Below are positions 12,410-24,857 of a stretch of 64,000 nt of DNA, one piece after another. How positions within the stretch are numbered: position 1 is the stretch's first letter; the number at the start of each line of letters is the position of its first letter. The DNA comes from Gracilaria gracilis. Taxonomy: Eukaryota > Rhodophyta > Florideophyceae > Gracilariales > Gracilariaceae. Below the pieces are notes generated by a model. That model did no database searches. It was not told the origin of the DNA and saw only the letters and a program-made list of their open reading frames with translations. Location: NCBI GenBank assembly GCA_030374805.1, contig JARGSG010000069.1, forward strand, positions 62,001 to 126,000. Direction: 5' to 3'. The position numbers and the translations under genes were made by a program.

Positions 12410-12917
12410 TGTTGTACAATGAGACCTCAATGGGTTGGTGCCACGTGGGCCTACTGGTGCGCCTTGCTGGCTGCACTGTACCCAATTGGTATTCTGTATT
12501 TCATAATTTCTAATTTCTAATTTATAGTCTAGGATAGTTTAGCATTGCTGGCCCATGACAGTAGGTCATGGGCACAGCCGATGACGTCATGCCCGCATGG
12601 GAGATCGGCGTCGGTGCACCTTGTATATATTGTGGTGCACCTCGCCTTCCCCCTCGGGTATTGTAAAGTCAGGCACCACTAGGGCAGTAACTATACCATC
12701 TTGGTCACTTGCTACTCTATTACTATTCAGGTTTTACCGCGCCTCGACGTCTACTACCGTACACCTACACGGTCTAGACTAGTTGCCCCGCCGTTTGCCC
12801 CTGCGGGTTTCAGGTGCCCTACTACCATATTGGTTGTGTGTTTTTCCCCTTTAGGTTGAGCCCTCGCGCGCTCCCTCTACCAGGCGGACCCCACACCTTA
12901 TCGGTATTTGTACGACA
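12410..12917 (+). repeat. 5' LTR of element B
   Basis: 508 bp, starting TGTTGTACAA and ending TTGTACGACA. It is a direct repeat of 21431-21938 and also matches the LTRs of C at 33387 and 44352. Confidence 0.95.
12551..12641 (+). promoter_or_regulatory. Predicted LTR promoter: stem-loop, CRE-like site, TATA box between two palindromic octamers
   Basis: Read in order are a 9-bp perfect inverted repeat with a 5-nt loop (12551-12573), the CRE/bZIP-type palindrome TGACGTCA (12582-12589), the octamer GGTGCACC (12613-12620), a TATA-like TATATAT (12624-12630) and a second GGTGCACC (12634-12641). The layout recurs in all four LTRs of B and C with few changes; the 5' LTR of C has one stem mismatch. 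Promoter function is inferred. Confidence 0.6.
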
Positions 12918-12920
12918 TTT

Positions 12921-12930
12921 TGGTCTCCCG
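12921..12930 (+). other. Primer binding site of element B
   Basis: TGGTCTCCCG, 3 bp after the LTR, identical to the PBS of A and C. Confidence 0.7.
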
Positions 12931-13064
12931 ACCTAGAAGTTTCTTGGTTTTTGTCGTACCTTTACTGGTGAACAGAAGACATTCGAAAGGATTCTGGAAG
13001 TTCACACACCTATTTGGTTTCGTAGGAATACTCGCGAAGCAATTGGATACCACTATTGGTCACT

Positions 13065-15226
13065 ATGGAAAGACCTAAAAGGATTACTCGTGGCTCTAGC
13101 GCGCCACCTAGCCACAAGGGTTCTGCTGCGGCTTCGGCCGCTAAACCCATTCTGGATAATCCCGAGGAATTGCTTCGGCAACCTCGGGCCGGAACCTCAA
13201 AGGATACGGGCACTCAGCCACCGTTGGCTCCTGAACCTAACAAGGATTTGCCGACAACGGTTGAGGACCTTTGGCCCCAATTGGAAGATCGAGCGAAAGC
13301 TCTTTTTACCGCTACGGTTAATGAAGCTATGACCTCAATGGACATGGACGCCGTTACCCGCTTGGTGGTTGATCGAGCCGTGCACGAGCTCTCTCAACGC
13401 ATACCTAAATTGGTTGAAACATACCTCTTAACGGGTGCCCGGGAGCATATCTACCGAGTGGTTCAAGACCTTTGGGTTTCTGAAGGAATGGCGGAAGCCA
13501 AAACCCCTGGGGTGAATGTGGTTACTCACATACCACAAGGGATCCCTGCTGGTTCTTCCGCACCAATCAAGCCAATTCCGGCCGATAGTGCGTACCTACA
13601 AGGTTTAAGGCAAGGTCAAGAGGGCCATATAGAGATGAGCCCTCGAGACGTGTACTTGCCACCCATTGGAGGTAACATTCGAAAGGACACCAAGGCTGGT
13701 GGACCTGAGGACGATTCGTCTGACCCAGATGAGGGGCGACGAAGAAGAAACCGCAAGGGTAAAGAAAGGAGGAGGAAAAAGGGAAAGAATCGCGGCTACG
13801 ACTCTGACCACGATTCCTCGAGCTCCGATACCGATACTGGTTCATCGTCGGATGATGACCGTAAAGGTAGACGCCAGAAGAGACCGAACAGGTTGGCGAA
13901 GAAGTCGTCAAAGAGAAACCGGAAAGGTAAGAAGAAACGGTACGAGTCGTCCGACTCGGATTCGGACACCGATACAACCCTAGAGGTGCGTCAGCCGCTG
14001 AACGATATGTTCACCAAAGCGGTTGATTATAGGTCATATCGGTTGAGAAACCGATCCTCTGCTTACACCCAAGAGGTTGCGCAGAAGATCACCAAGCACC
14101 ATAAGAAGCTCAGCTTCCAGATGGGTGATACTACCTTCACAGGTGATGATCCCATTGCGGTAATTGAGTTTCTACAGAAGTTCAAGATTGCATGTGACCA
14201 AAATGGTTTTTCCGAAGGTGCTGCCATGTGGTTATTCCAGTTTTACCTTAAAGGTCAAGCTTACCACTTGCTGCAAGGCAGGCTCCGTGGAAATACCCTG
14301 CGGTTGATGAAGAGGGGACAGAGATGTTAGAGACGTACCCAGAAGTGGTTTATTTCATGTTGGAAACTTACGCTACCGATTAGGTTATCCAGGAAGGTTA
14401 CGCTGAGGTGCAGGCATATCGCCAACGCTCTAGCCAAACCGAAATGGAATTCTCGTTGGGCCTTTGGAATCTGGCCACCCGATGCGGTAATGTCTTTACC
14501 ACTAGTAGGTTGAAGTCGCTCTTTGCCGACAATGTTGACAAAGCGATCCGTTCGCAGGTACGCAATTACCTGGCGAACAACCGTAAGGTGGACTATAATG
14601 GGCTTGCCCGTTATGCCCAGGGACTAGGCGACACTCTCCGTCACGGAAAGAAGCCGTCGGCGTCCCATACCTCAAAGGATAAACCGAAACGGTCAGTATT
14701 GGAGCTAGAAGAAAGCACTACCTCAGAGGGAGATTCGCTCATTCGCGTACCAACAGGAATGGCAGTTCATCTCGTGACTGCGCCGCAGGCTCAGTCACGA
14801 GCCACCTCCATTGGTAATTGGTCATCGACAGTACCACCAGCTTCGGTAAGGTCGCCACCGAGCGCGGCGAGCACTCAACAAACCTCAACGGGTGGTTCGC
14901 AAGCATCTTCCTATGCTACAGCACCGACCAATCCGGTGACCCGACCTACCTCTATGGCAATGCGTGATCCCCAGACAGGTGGATTGGTTTGCTGGCTCTG
15001 TTTGTCGCCAGACCATCTGGCGAACAGATGTGACAAAATACCCCCAGGGGTGCGCGAACATCTGATCAGTGCCAGGCAGCAAAACCACCGTAACCTATAT
15101 GGATCTGGAAAGAGGGTACAAGCTCAACCATCACCATCTCAGGTTCATCTCGTCGAGGAAACACCAATCTTGGAGAAGGACAGTCCCGCTCAGGAGGAGC
15201 AGGAAAACACCGAACGGTTAGCGTAG
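13065..15226 (+). pseudogene. gag of element B (frameshift and internal stop)
   Basis: Starts at ATG 13065 (MERPKRITRG). It contains a helical N-terminal part, a long K/R and S/D-rich tract (about 13720-13975), a capsid-like region and a zinc knuckle CWLCLSPDHLANRC (about 14989-15030). Compared with element C it lacks one G near 14300, which shifts the frame, and has TAG at 14381-14383 where C has GAG. It would be the structural protein of the virus-like particle. Confidence 0.88.
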
Positions 15227-15282
15227 GGGCCACCCCTAACCGTGAATTGGAAGGCCCGTCGATACCGGAACGGGAAACCTGA

Positions 15283-18200
15283 ATGGTGGAAAAAGAAGAA
15301 TCAGATGTACCCAATGTGGTGTGTCTAATGAAGTACAATAACTATAAAGTTAATGCTTCAGTAAGCTTTCTCAATTACCTACAGGTCCCCGTTGCGTGTG
15401 TACTCGATACCGGCGCCGGTCCGAATGTGCTAAACGCTCGCGTCATACCCGATGCGGTCTTGCGGAACATTCGGCCTGCCCCGACTATCAACTCGCTGGT
15501 GGACGCTAATGAGCGCCCACTGCACCTTAGAGGAATGTTAACCACTGTGGTACAACTTGGAACCTTGAAGGTGAAGCTCAATTTCTTTGTGGTGGATCGT
15601 TTGGCGACAGACTGTATCCTCGGGACCAACTTTATTGACAAACATGTCAAGGCAATTTTGCCAGGGTCCCGAACGGTCGCTCTCCGTCAAGGTGGTCGTA
15701 TTGCTATACTGGGTAATACGCAGACCAAAGATGGTTGGCGTAAGAAGCCGAGGTTCAATATACCCACCGAAACGGTGTCAAACAAGATACGGCTCACCAA
15801 ATTGGTTTCAATTCCGGCTATGACCCAAATGGTAGTGAACGTCTCATGCGCAGTTCCAGGATTGGTAATGCTACAGAACCATCCTAGGTTGGCAGAAAGA
15901 CATCTCGCCTTGATGACAAACGGGATTATCGACAACATCCCTAATCAATCCTTCAAGGTGTACTTGAGTAACTTTAGCAATCACATTGTTAAGTTACCCA
16001 AGAATACCACTATTGGAATCGCACTGCCGGCACCACAAGGGGTTTTCACGGTCTCACCTAATGTGTTGGGCGAGGTCGCCACCTCTAAGGAAGGGGGAGG
16101 AACGGATGCGCCATACCCTGCATATGCGCCCCCGTTATCGACAAATACCAAAATGGAACAGAAGATCGCCAGTACCTTTAAGGTTAGGGATCAGGAAAAG
16201 ACTATGGAACTGGACCCAGTGCGGAATTGGAGAGAGGAAGTCCACATCGGTGCGGAGAACCAGGCTCTCCGAGACCGGATCCTCAGTCTCTTAGAAGAAT
16301 TTGAACCCATGTGGTCGGGCCGGTTGGGCCAAATTGAGGCTACAGAGCACCGTATTGATATGGTGCCTGGCTGGAAACCCATTTACCAGCAGCCTTACCG
16401 TGCAGGTCTAAAAGCCCGGGAGGTTGAGCTCAATGAGGTCGAGAGAATGCTCCGTGAAGGTGTCATAGAACCAGCAAATGCGGACTGGGCCAGCCCTGTG
16501 GTTCTCGTCACAAAGAAGAATGATACCCGTATGCGGTTCTGTGTGGACTACAGAAGACTGAATAGTATGACCATTAGGGATTCGTACCCAATACCTAGAA
16601 TGGACGAGTGTATAGATTCGTTGGGCAACGCCAAGATCTTTACTACGCTCGATGCCAATTGTGGTTATTGGCAGGTACCTATCAGGGAAGAAGACAAGGA
16701 CAAAACTACGTTTACTTGCCACGCTGGGTTATTCCGCTTTACGCGTATGCCCTTTGGGTTGCGAAATGGCCCGGCTACCTTTCAGAGGGCGTTAGATATA
16801 ATCCTTTCGAAGGTGAAGTGGAGAACCGCTCTGGTATACATCGACGATGTAATCATATATTCCAGAACGGTAGAGGAACATTTCCACCATGTTAGGGAAA
16901 TTTTGAACCTTTTGAGGGAATCTGGAGTAACGTTGAAGCTCCGCAAGTGCGAATTCTTCACCAAAGAGGTAGAATACCTTGGTCATATCATCAGCCCTGG
17001 GAGGTTAGAAGTGACGCCGCGGAATATCCGGGCCGTGCAGGAGGCGAAGCCACCCACGTCCCAGACGGAAATCCGATCCTTTATAGGTTTGTGCAATGTG
17101 TACCGCCGGTTTATCAAGGGATTTGCCAAGATAGCGGCTCCCCTCAACAGGAAGCTGCTGAAAGGTCAACCTACAAGGTTTGAATGTCTTACCAATGAGG
17201 AAATGGATGCGTTCGAGGCGCTGAAACATGCGCTCTTGACACCTCCCATCTTGGCATTACCCAAAGCTGGTTTACGATACACGTTGGATACTGACGCTTC
17301 GGACGCCCAAATTGGTTGTTGTCTTATGCAGGAGCAAGAAAACGGCGACAAACTACCTATAGGGTACTGGAGCCGTGCTTTGCACGCTGCAGAAAAGAAC
17401 TACACAACAACCGAAAAGGAATGTCTGGCAGTAGTCTGGAGCATGTTGATGCTCCGTCCCTACCTATATGGTGAAAGGTTCACGCTTCGAACCGACCATG
17501 ATGCCCTACGGTGGATACTGGGTCTGGCCGACGCATCAGGCAGACTTGCCCGATGGCGGTTACGACTTTCAGAGTTCGAGTATGACGTACAGTACCGTCC
17601 AGGTATCAAGCACAATGTCGCAGACGCGATGTCTCGCATTACCACAGATGGTTTGGACACCGAGCCGGTAGAGGATGATATCCCATGCTTTACCATCTCT
17701 ACCAACCCTGATGGTGATACCTTAGAAGGTTACTGGACTCTACCCGAAGAGGATACGTGGTTTAGTGATGCCATCGCTCGGGAAATACTCGCCCTCGAGG
17801 AAACAGACGTCATGCCAATTACCCGCGAGGAATTCCTGAGAGAGCAAGCAAACGATGTTTATTGCCGCTCTCTCATGGACCAAGTAGGTATGAAAGACTC
17901 GAACTTTGACGTCGACCGAAATGGTTTCCTGGTGAGGCGAGCTCCTATTGATGGTTCCCTTCAAAAGGTAGTGCCCAAGGTGCTGCGCCCTCGGGTGCTG
18001 TACCTAGCCCACTACCCAAGGCTATCAGGACACCCTGGAGGTACGAGAATGTACTACACCTTGAGGCAAGGATACTACTGGCCTCATATGGCTAATGATA
18101 TATATACCTTTGTAGGTCAATGTGAATCTTGCGTACGTACCCGTGGAGGTCTCCGGAAGCACAGAAAATACTTGAAGTTATTCCCTGCAGCGGGTCCTCT

Positions 18201-19506
18201 CGAGTTCGTCGCAATAGACCTTCTGGGTCCATTACCAAAAACCACAAGGGGATATCAGTACATCATCGTAATCACCGACAGGTTCTCGAAGCTCACGTGA
18301 GCGATACCCTTGAAGGACACGAAATCGACGACCCTCGCGGTGGCGTTCTTGAACAATTGGATCTACCCGTATGGTGCACCGCTTTATTTACTTACCGACA
18401 ATGGTTCGAACTTAGCTTCGAAGTTCTTTGAAGCTGTTTGTAACCTCTTAGGTATTAAGCACTACTTCACCACTGCCTACCATCCGCAAACGAATGGGCA
18501 AGTGGAGCGCTTTAACCGAACACTGGTATCTCGGCTGCGACATTATACGGAAGAACACCAAACTGGTTGGGACGAGCTCGTACAGCCCTTGACATATGCA
18601 TATAACCTTCAGGTTCATCGAGCGACGCACATTACTACGCCGTTCGATCTAATACTGTCAAGACACCCACCAGGTATTGTTGTTGAAGGGGACCCATTAG
18701 GACAAGAAGCCGCCGGAGCGCTCACACCGTCACAGGTCAAACGGAATACCCTTTTGAGGTTGAGACGTGCTCTCAAGTATGCTGAGAGCAAGCTCACAGC
18801 ATCCCAGAAGCGGTACAAGAAGGACTACGACCGTAAGGTAACCCAAGTGGTAACGGCTACGCCGGGTCAATATGTCTTTATTGACCACCCTCCGAAAGGA
18901 GCTAAACCACGACCGGGTGATGAAGCTGATGATGAAGCTATTGATAGAGATATCAATTCTAAGCTTCTTCCGAAATCATCGGGACCTTTCAAGGTAGTTC
19001 GGTCGACCGACCACACGGTAACGGTGAACCAAGATGGTGTAGAGAATACAATCTCTATTGACCGAATCACGGTTGCACCTCAGACGGTTCAGTCCAGGAA
19101 GGAACGCGGAGAATCCGCGCGTGACCCACAAGCGGTTGCCCTGAGGACTCAGCCCCGGGAAGACGGGACACCCATCGAAGTTAATGATGACGCACAGGGT
19201 GACGACCGAGACTACGTACCACCTGCGGGGATTACGGTTGCTCCTTCAGAGGAAACACCTACCCCTAGTGGTACCGATGCTCATCTAAACCAAAGTGGTG
19301 AAACGATACCAGCCCAGGTCTCTAATGAGTTCCCAGTGGAACGCCTTGTAGGTCACCGCCGTACCCCAGATGGTCTAAAGTACACCGTACGTTGGTATGG
19401 CTCGGGCGCCGATGGTGACACTGCTGAGCCGCCCTCAGCCATACCACACCATTTCAGGGTAAGCTACTGGAACCGCAAAGGAGAGGACATGCCGAATGAT
19501 GGGTAA
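15283..19506 (+). pseudogene. pol of element B: protease, RT, RNase H, integrase, chromodomain
   Basis: Starts at ATG 15283, in the -1 frame relative to gag. A TGA sits immediately upstream (15280-15282), where C has TTA. The protease motif is LDTGAGPN (about 15403). The RT has FCVDYRRLN (about 16540) and YIDD near 16837-16848. RNase H has DTDASDAQ (about 17290) and RTDHDALRW (about 17490). The integrase has a zinc region (about 18005-18135) and a core with AIDLLGP, TDNGSN and VERFNR. TGA at 18298-18300 interrupts the integrase at a CpG (CGA in C, so C-to-T). The C-terminal chromodomain is at about 19327-19490 (FPVERLVGHR, YTVRWYG). Otherwise it is nearly identical to C. Confidence 0.92.
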
Positions 19507-21416
19507 ACCTTAGAGGTAATGCAGTCCCCCAAGGAAGGGGGAAAAGCACATTGTAATGAAGAGTACCAAAGTCGGTTCGGACGCTCACCGGGAAGGTACA
19601 ACCAGAAGGAAGCATTCCATGAGGGTACGTCCAAGGAGCGGTAGCGCTAAAGACGGACGCAGCGTTGTACGCGCGCCGTTGCACACGCGCCATGCACGTG
19701 CGCGGCACGCGCGCGAACCCGCACGGTGGAAACATTCAAAAAATTGTATCTTTTTATTTGACGAGGCATACGCGCGCTTCTCGTGGCGCGCCGTGCGGAG
19801 TAACCGATTCGGTTTACACTATTGTGTGTAGGGAGCGAGCAACGGCATGGTCAAAAAATCTAAGTATTTTGACCGTGCCGCGGTCCCGAATCGGCCATTC
19901 CCAGCCTCTGAAACCCCTTGGTTCTCGAGATACAGACCAAAAGGGGTTTCTGCGTTTTCACTACCATCTGGAGGGGTAATTTTCCGGTCGAATTTTTTGA
20001 TTCGCCTTGCAAGTAACCTCCGGGGTAAAGCACCGCACGTGCGCCCATGCATGGTGAGAGGCCATGCAGAACCATCTCGGTACATTGCTGGCCACTGCGC
20101 GCAAGCGCTTGGCACAACATAGGACCTCATGGAAAGCGAAACCGCTCGCTGCGCCGCACGAAGGCGCATCGGCGTACCAACATGGTGAACCATACTACGA
20201 GCACCAGAATGGTTCAGGATGGAGCTAACTTAAGTACAAGGCATTAACCCTCACCCATCGTGGTACGCTGGTCTAAGGAAGGGGGAGAAGAGTTTCAAAA
20301 CCTGATTCGAGATGCCCAGCTCTAAGGGAAAGGGGAGCTGTTTTTGCGCTTCCTCTCTTGCTGCGCACCGCACCTATAGGGTAATTGGAACCTAACATGG
20401 AAACGCATAACATTTAACTTTTATTTCAAGACTAACACCAATACGGATGCGGGAGCAAAGTGGCTCAAGCACAGACCCAAGTGGAGACAATAATCGACCT
20501 GAGGGTGAACGCATGGCAAGCGCGTAGTGCCCAACAGGGACGGTGCGACGCTCGCTGCGCACGGTAGCGCACGCCAATGTTTACCAAAGTGGTTTGGAGG
20601 TCGTGCGATTGGAGATCAAACTGAAAGGAAATCATGACCCAGATGGTTATTGTGAGGAACCGAACCTTCGTGGTTGTGGACAACGATACCCGCAGGAACC
20701 GATACGGCCTGTCGCATGAACCTTGAAGGAAGAGCAAGTCTCTGCGGAAAAAGCACGATGACGCTGTACAGTCGTGTACGGTAGGGTTAGAACCTTGAAG
20801 GTGCTACGATAATCGTGAAGCTACAAAGAAAGTGCAAGAACCAGACCTGTATGGTATCACGAAGTCGACCAGTACGGTATTGGATAGGAAGGAGAGCAGA
20901 CGAGCCGCGCATACGTGGACCAATGTGGTGATGTTGTAACCATTGCGGGAGCAAGAAGACCGCGAAGGGACAGCTAGGCCGCAAAAGTTTCAAATTGGCG
21001 CGACAATCGTGTTGCCGCCCAGTGCAGGGGACAGTGCGTTCTAGAGCGGGGACAGGGAAGCGACCACCAAAGTATCGTGATGAAAGCGAGGACGAGAAGA
21101 TAGTACCATAATGGTGTCGCCCCATAATGGGTATCCCGAAGCAGTGCAACAGGGAGCCTTGAAGGTACTGGAAGAAGACGCGCGTCGCGCCCAAACCACA
21201 AATGGGAATGAATAGGCCGCTGTCGGTGATAACCAAAGAGGTGGATAGAGCCGCAATCGGTGATGACCAAGGTGGTGGACAGAGTGCGTTCGGTGATGCA
21301 GAGCCGACGCGACGCACGGCGCGAAATGGCACAAAGGCTGCGACAGGGACCAGATTGGTACGACGATGCCACCGACTTGGTGAAAGGATCTAGGAGCCAC
21401 GAGGGCGTGGCTCAGG
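19507..21416 (+). other. 3' noncoding segment of element B
   Basis: 1.9 kb with no convincing ORF on either strand. The first 0.75 kb and last 0.25 kb align with C, but the middle is different and much shorter than in C, where a 2.8-kb antisense ORF lies. Internal purine tracts occur at 19529-19546 and 20273-20290. Confidence 0.65.
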
Positions 21417-21430
21417 GTAGGAAGGGGGTC
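21417..21430 (+). other. Polypurine tract of element B
   Basis: GTAGGAAGGGGGTC directly abuts the 3' LTR. Confidence 0.7.
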
Positions 21431-21938
21431 TGTAGTACAATGCGACCTCAATGGGTTGGTGCCACGTGGGCCTACTGGTGCGCCTTGCTGGCTGCACTGT
21501 ACCCAATTGGTATTCTGTATTTCATAATTTCTAATTTCTAATTTATAGTCTAGGATAGTTTAGCATTGCTGGCCCATGACAGTAGGTCATGGGCACAGCC
21601 GATGACGTCATGCCCGCATGGGAGATCGGCGTCGGTGCACCTTGTATATATTTTGGTGCACCTCGCCTTCCCCCTCGGGTATTGTAAAGTCACGCACCAC
21701 TAGGGCAGTAACTATATCATCTTGGTCACTTGCTACTCTATTACTATTCAGGTTTTACCGCGCCTCGACGTCTACTACCGTACACCTACACGGTCTAGAC
21801 TAGTTGCCCCGCCGTTTGCCCCTGCGGGTTTCAGGTGCCCTACTACCATATTGGTTGTGTGTTTTTCCCCTTTAGGTTGAGCCCTCGCGCGCTCCCTCTA
21901 CCGGGCGGACCCCACACCTTATCGGTATTTGTACGACA
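21431..21938 (+). repeat. 3' LTR of element B
   Basis: 508 bp from TGTAGTACAA to TTGTACGACA, followed by the target duplication GTAGT. Confidence 0.95.
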
Positions 21939-21943
21939 GTAGT

Positions 21944-22660
21944 CGGTAGAGATCCACGTTTTCACACGGTCACGAGATGAGTCCTTGAAGGAGAGTAGCA
22001 CGGCAATGACAAGGTGTCGGAAACAAGCCACTGTTAATATGGCAAAAAGGCAAACCAAAAACGGGGAGAAGGCAAACTACCAGAGTGGGCAAAGGAGAGA
22101 AAGAATAGAGCAAACTTAATACAGGGGCGAGTATACGTCAATAGGTCGAAACGAGACACATAAATAGTGGTTATACTCCAAGTGCCACAACGGTGGGTAA
22201 CTATACGTCAACTACGCGGTCGTCACTCCATTTGGAGGTAAACAGTCTGCGAAAGCGTAATAGTTAGATCCAGAAAACCCATGCTTGGCGAGGGGCAGTT
22301 TAGTTGGGGGAGCGGTGCTCAACCCTTTGAGTACTGAGCTCGGCGCACCACTGACAGTGGGTGCACCGGGCAAAATAATCGATAAAGTATCTAAGTAAAT
22401 ACAGCAATGCTGGGTGCACTGCCTTTGGCATATTTGTGCTACACGTGGCTATTTTCACCCGCTAAGCGGGGCCTGGATCCGTGCAATCCACGTGTACATG
22501 TGCGGAAATTACCTCAGCAAGGCGACACGCTCATAGCGGTGTAGCGCATATATATCTACTAACAAATGATGCGGAAATTAACTAAGTACCTCAAATCGCC
22601 TCCAAGGAGTGTTGTTCTTCAGAATCTGTGAACAAGAAATAAGAAGGATAAAGATGGCAG
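21944..22660. other. Noncoding flank, possible LTR remnant of the old minus-strand gypsy element
   Basis: No ORF is visible. In reverse orientation the stretch has LTR-like features: alternating purine and pyrimidine blocks, a GTGCACCCACTG..GTGCGCC segment near 22340-22370 and CACGTG-containing sequence near 22435 and 22490. No second copy exists in the window, so this is only a suggestion. Confidence 0.25.
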
Positions 22661-24857
22661 TCGGGGGCCCCACAGTTATATGTTTTAAAATTTCTTTGAC
22701 AGCTTGGGTTTAGTGTTCCTGCATAGAATCAATCAGCTGTATATCCTAACCTTCATCAAGAATTTACTTTTTTTCTTTTTAAAGGCCTCGGTTGTGAAAA
22801 GATCTTTCGAGAATAATGCAAACAGTTGTTTTGAAAGTTGTCTCTACTTTCTTCGGCAGTTACCTGGATTGCGTTTCCCCACTAAGAAACATTTTGCCAT
22901 TATTCTTGTAATCTGCCTTTGGGTGTAAACAATAGAAAATTATTCGGGGCAAAAGATCAAGAAGATCTATGCACAAGGCTCATTGCTAGAGTGATTGGCT
23001 ACATCGTGCGTAGAGAGGAAGTGTTTTGTTTACTCCCTTAAAGGCAAAAAGAACCGGGAAGTAGAAGATTCAGTTATAGGCCCCTGGCTTTAGTTGCTTC
23101 TTCCCGGGCCTGTCTTCATAAGGCAAGCAGGCCAATTTATTGTGTATTGGTTCTAGGCAGGTTAAGCTAAGCCGCAGCAGCTCGGATCTCTACGAAGTCA
23201 CCGGAAAGTGGGGCACCAAGGCTGGTGATGACACAGAGAAGTGCCAGCGAAGAGAGATGCTGCGTTTTTGGACTGCCACAGTGCCCTCGCTACCCCTGTT
23301 TGCTTTCGAAGGAAGCGAACCGAGGGCACATCACCGGGGAAACTTGAAAAATCTGAGAAATTAAGGTATTCCGCAGCATTAAAGAAAACACATGAAAAAC
23401 GACTAATGCAAAACTGTTGTGCACCGCGCAACAATGCGGTGGTGACCACAGAGTGACGTGAAGTTCTTATTTCTGAAAATTTGAAACAATCGACAAAGTC
23501 ATAAATTGTAACTTTCTTGTGTTTCAAATGGTTTAAAAGTAACTCAATTAGTCATGTTCTGCAACGTCACCTCTACGAGTTCATAATTCTCTATAAAAAT
23601 TTAACCACATGTTGGGTTTTGAAAATGTAAATCAAATAATTCGTTTAGTTCTAGAATACTTTGGTATTGCAAAAATTGTCAACTTAATCGCTCAAATTAC
23701 AGAGATATAATCAAGTCGACTTTTCAACTTTCCTCCAAGTTAAGCTGTTTTGTTCATATTGATTCAAGGTTTTCTGCTTTTTCTCTTATAATTTATGGAT
23801 TAACATTCTCTTATCTTATACTACAAGAAGTTATTATCAAGAACCAATAGTTAACATTACTTGAGACACAAAAGTTTTCCTTGAATACGCAGCTCTACTT
23901 TTGCAGTTTGTAACTTAACCTCTTTAAGTTAACCTCGACATCACCTGAGAACACACCTCGCAAGAAAGATGCGATCCATTTGGCGAATTGTGCTTACGAT
24001 GACAATGAATCATTGCTGCCTACTGCCTATGTGTACTCAGATGATTGGTTATTGCATCCATTTCGCAGTTCGTGCATGAAAGCTATCCCGATTCGGCCAT
24101 TTTGGCCAATACTATTCGTCGTAGCCCTGATTTCTTATGGACATCTGTAGAGCTATCACGAGGGCTATCCCTTGTCGGGTAAGGCTATCAAGATTCTCAT
24201 CCATCCACAAGTTCTTATCAAAAACCTTCATTTCACCAGCAATGTACTCAAAACGTACAGTATTCACAACTGTAGGGTTTTTGCCACTTCTTGGTCTGGA
24301 GAAAGAGAGAAGGGAACATAAGAGGGTTCCTAGCTAGAAATCTTGGAATTTCCTTCGCTCAGGAGAGCCAGGAAGAGGTTCCCGGCGCCTATTCCTGGTC
24401 CGCTTGGCAAGGGTTGGCAGCCTCCTGTGCCAACTAGGACCATTCTCCAACTCGGCAATCATCGATGCCCTTTAGTCCATCTCCTGCGTATATCAAATGA
24501 ACACATTCTGTTCATCATCTTCCCTTTGTCCCACCCATCTCCAGTACAATTCTCAGAAGATGATAGTCAATGATAATCTAGAAAAAGACCGTTCCTCCCG
24601 TTTTTTTCTTCGTCTAACTTGCGCATTGCAGCTTTGAAAAGCACACGAGTCACCTGGCCGTGCCATGGTGCATCACTTCCGTGAAGGTGAACACAAGGTT
24701 TTCGAAGGAAGCTTTCAATATTCTCATCGTCTCTACGGATTACCCCAAAACGATTCACAATTCAAACACACCTATCCCTTTCGCCACTAACGTCGTCGGA
24801 AGCCATCTTCGTCACCGCGTCCTATCGAGCTGGAGAAGCTCTCGTTCGGTCCCCCCG
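22661..24857. other. Intergenic region, no gene recognised
   Basis: Becomes AT-rich between about 23460 and 23950. Short ORFs (for example 22704-22928 and the overlapping pair around 23140-23530) have no domain and lie on both strands over the same bases. I see nothing reliable here. Confidence 0.5.

Larger units (their letters stand above)
12410..21938 (+). mobile_element. LTR retrotransposon B (Ty3/gypsy, chromodomain-bearing)
   Basis: Two 508-bp LTRs bound a 9.5-kb element with a 5-bp duplication GTAGT at 12405-12409 and 21939-21943. The LTRs differ at only about 6 positions by eye, so insertion is fairly recent. It is the same family as element C (nearly identical pol and LTRs) and a different family from A. 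It inserted 18 bp from the end of A. Lesions: a 1-bp deletion near 14300 and TAG at 14381-14383 in gag, and TGA at 18298-18300 in integrase. Confidence 0.95.

Noticed and set aside
20787-21451. Overlapping minus-strand ORFs (132-181 aa) in the 3' segment of element B
   Set aside because: Three frames are open over the same bases and none resembles the body of the antisense ORF in C; low-complexity composition.
23140-23530. Small gene candidates on both strands
   Set aside because: Overlapping frames without domain, signal or homologue in the window.
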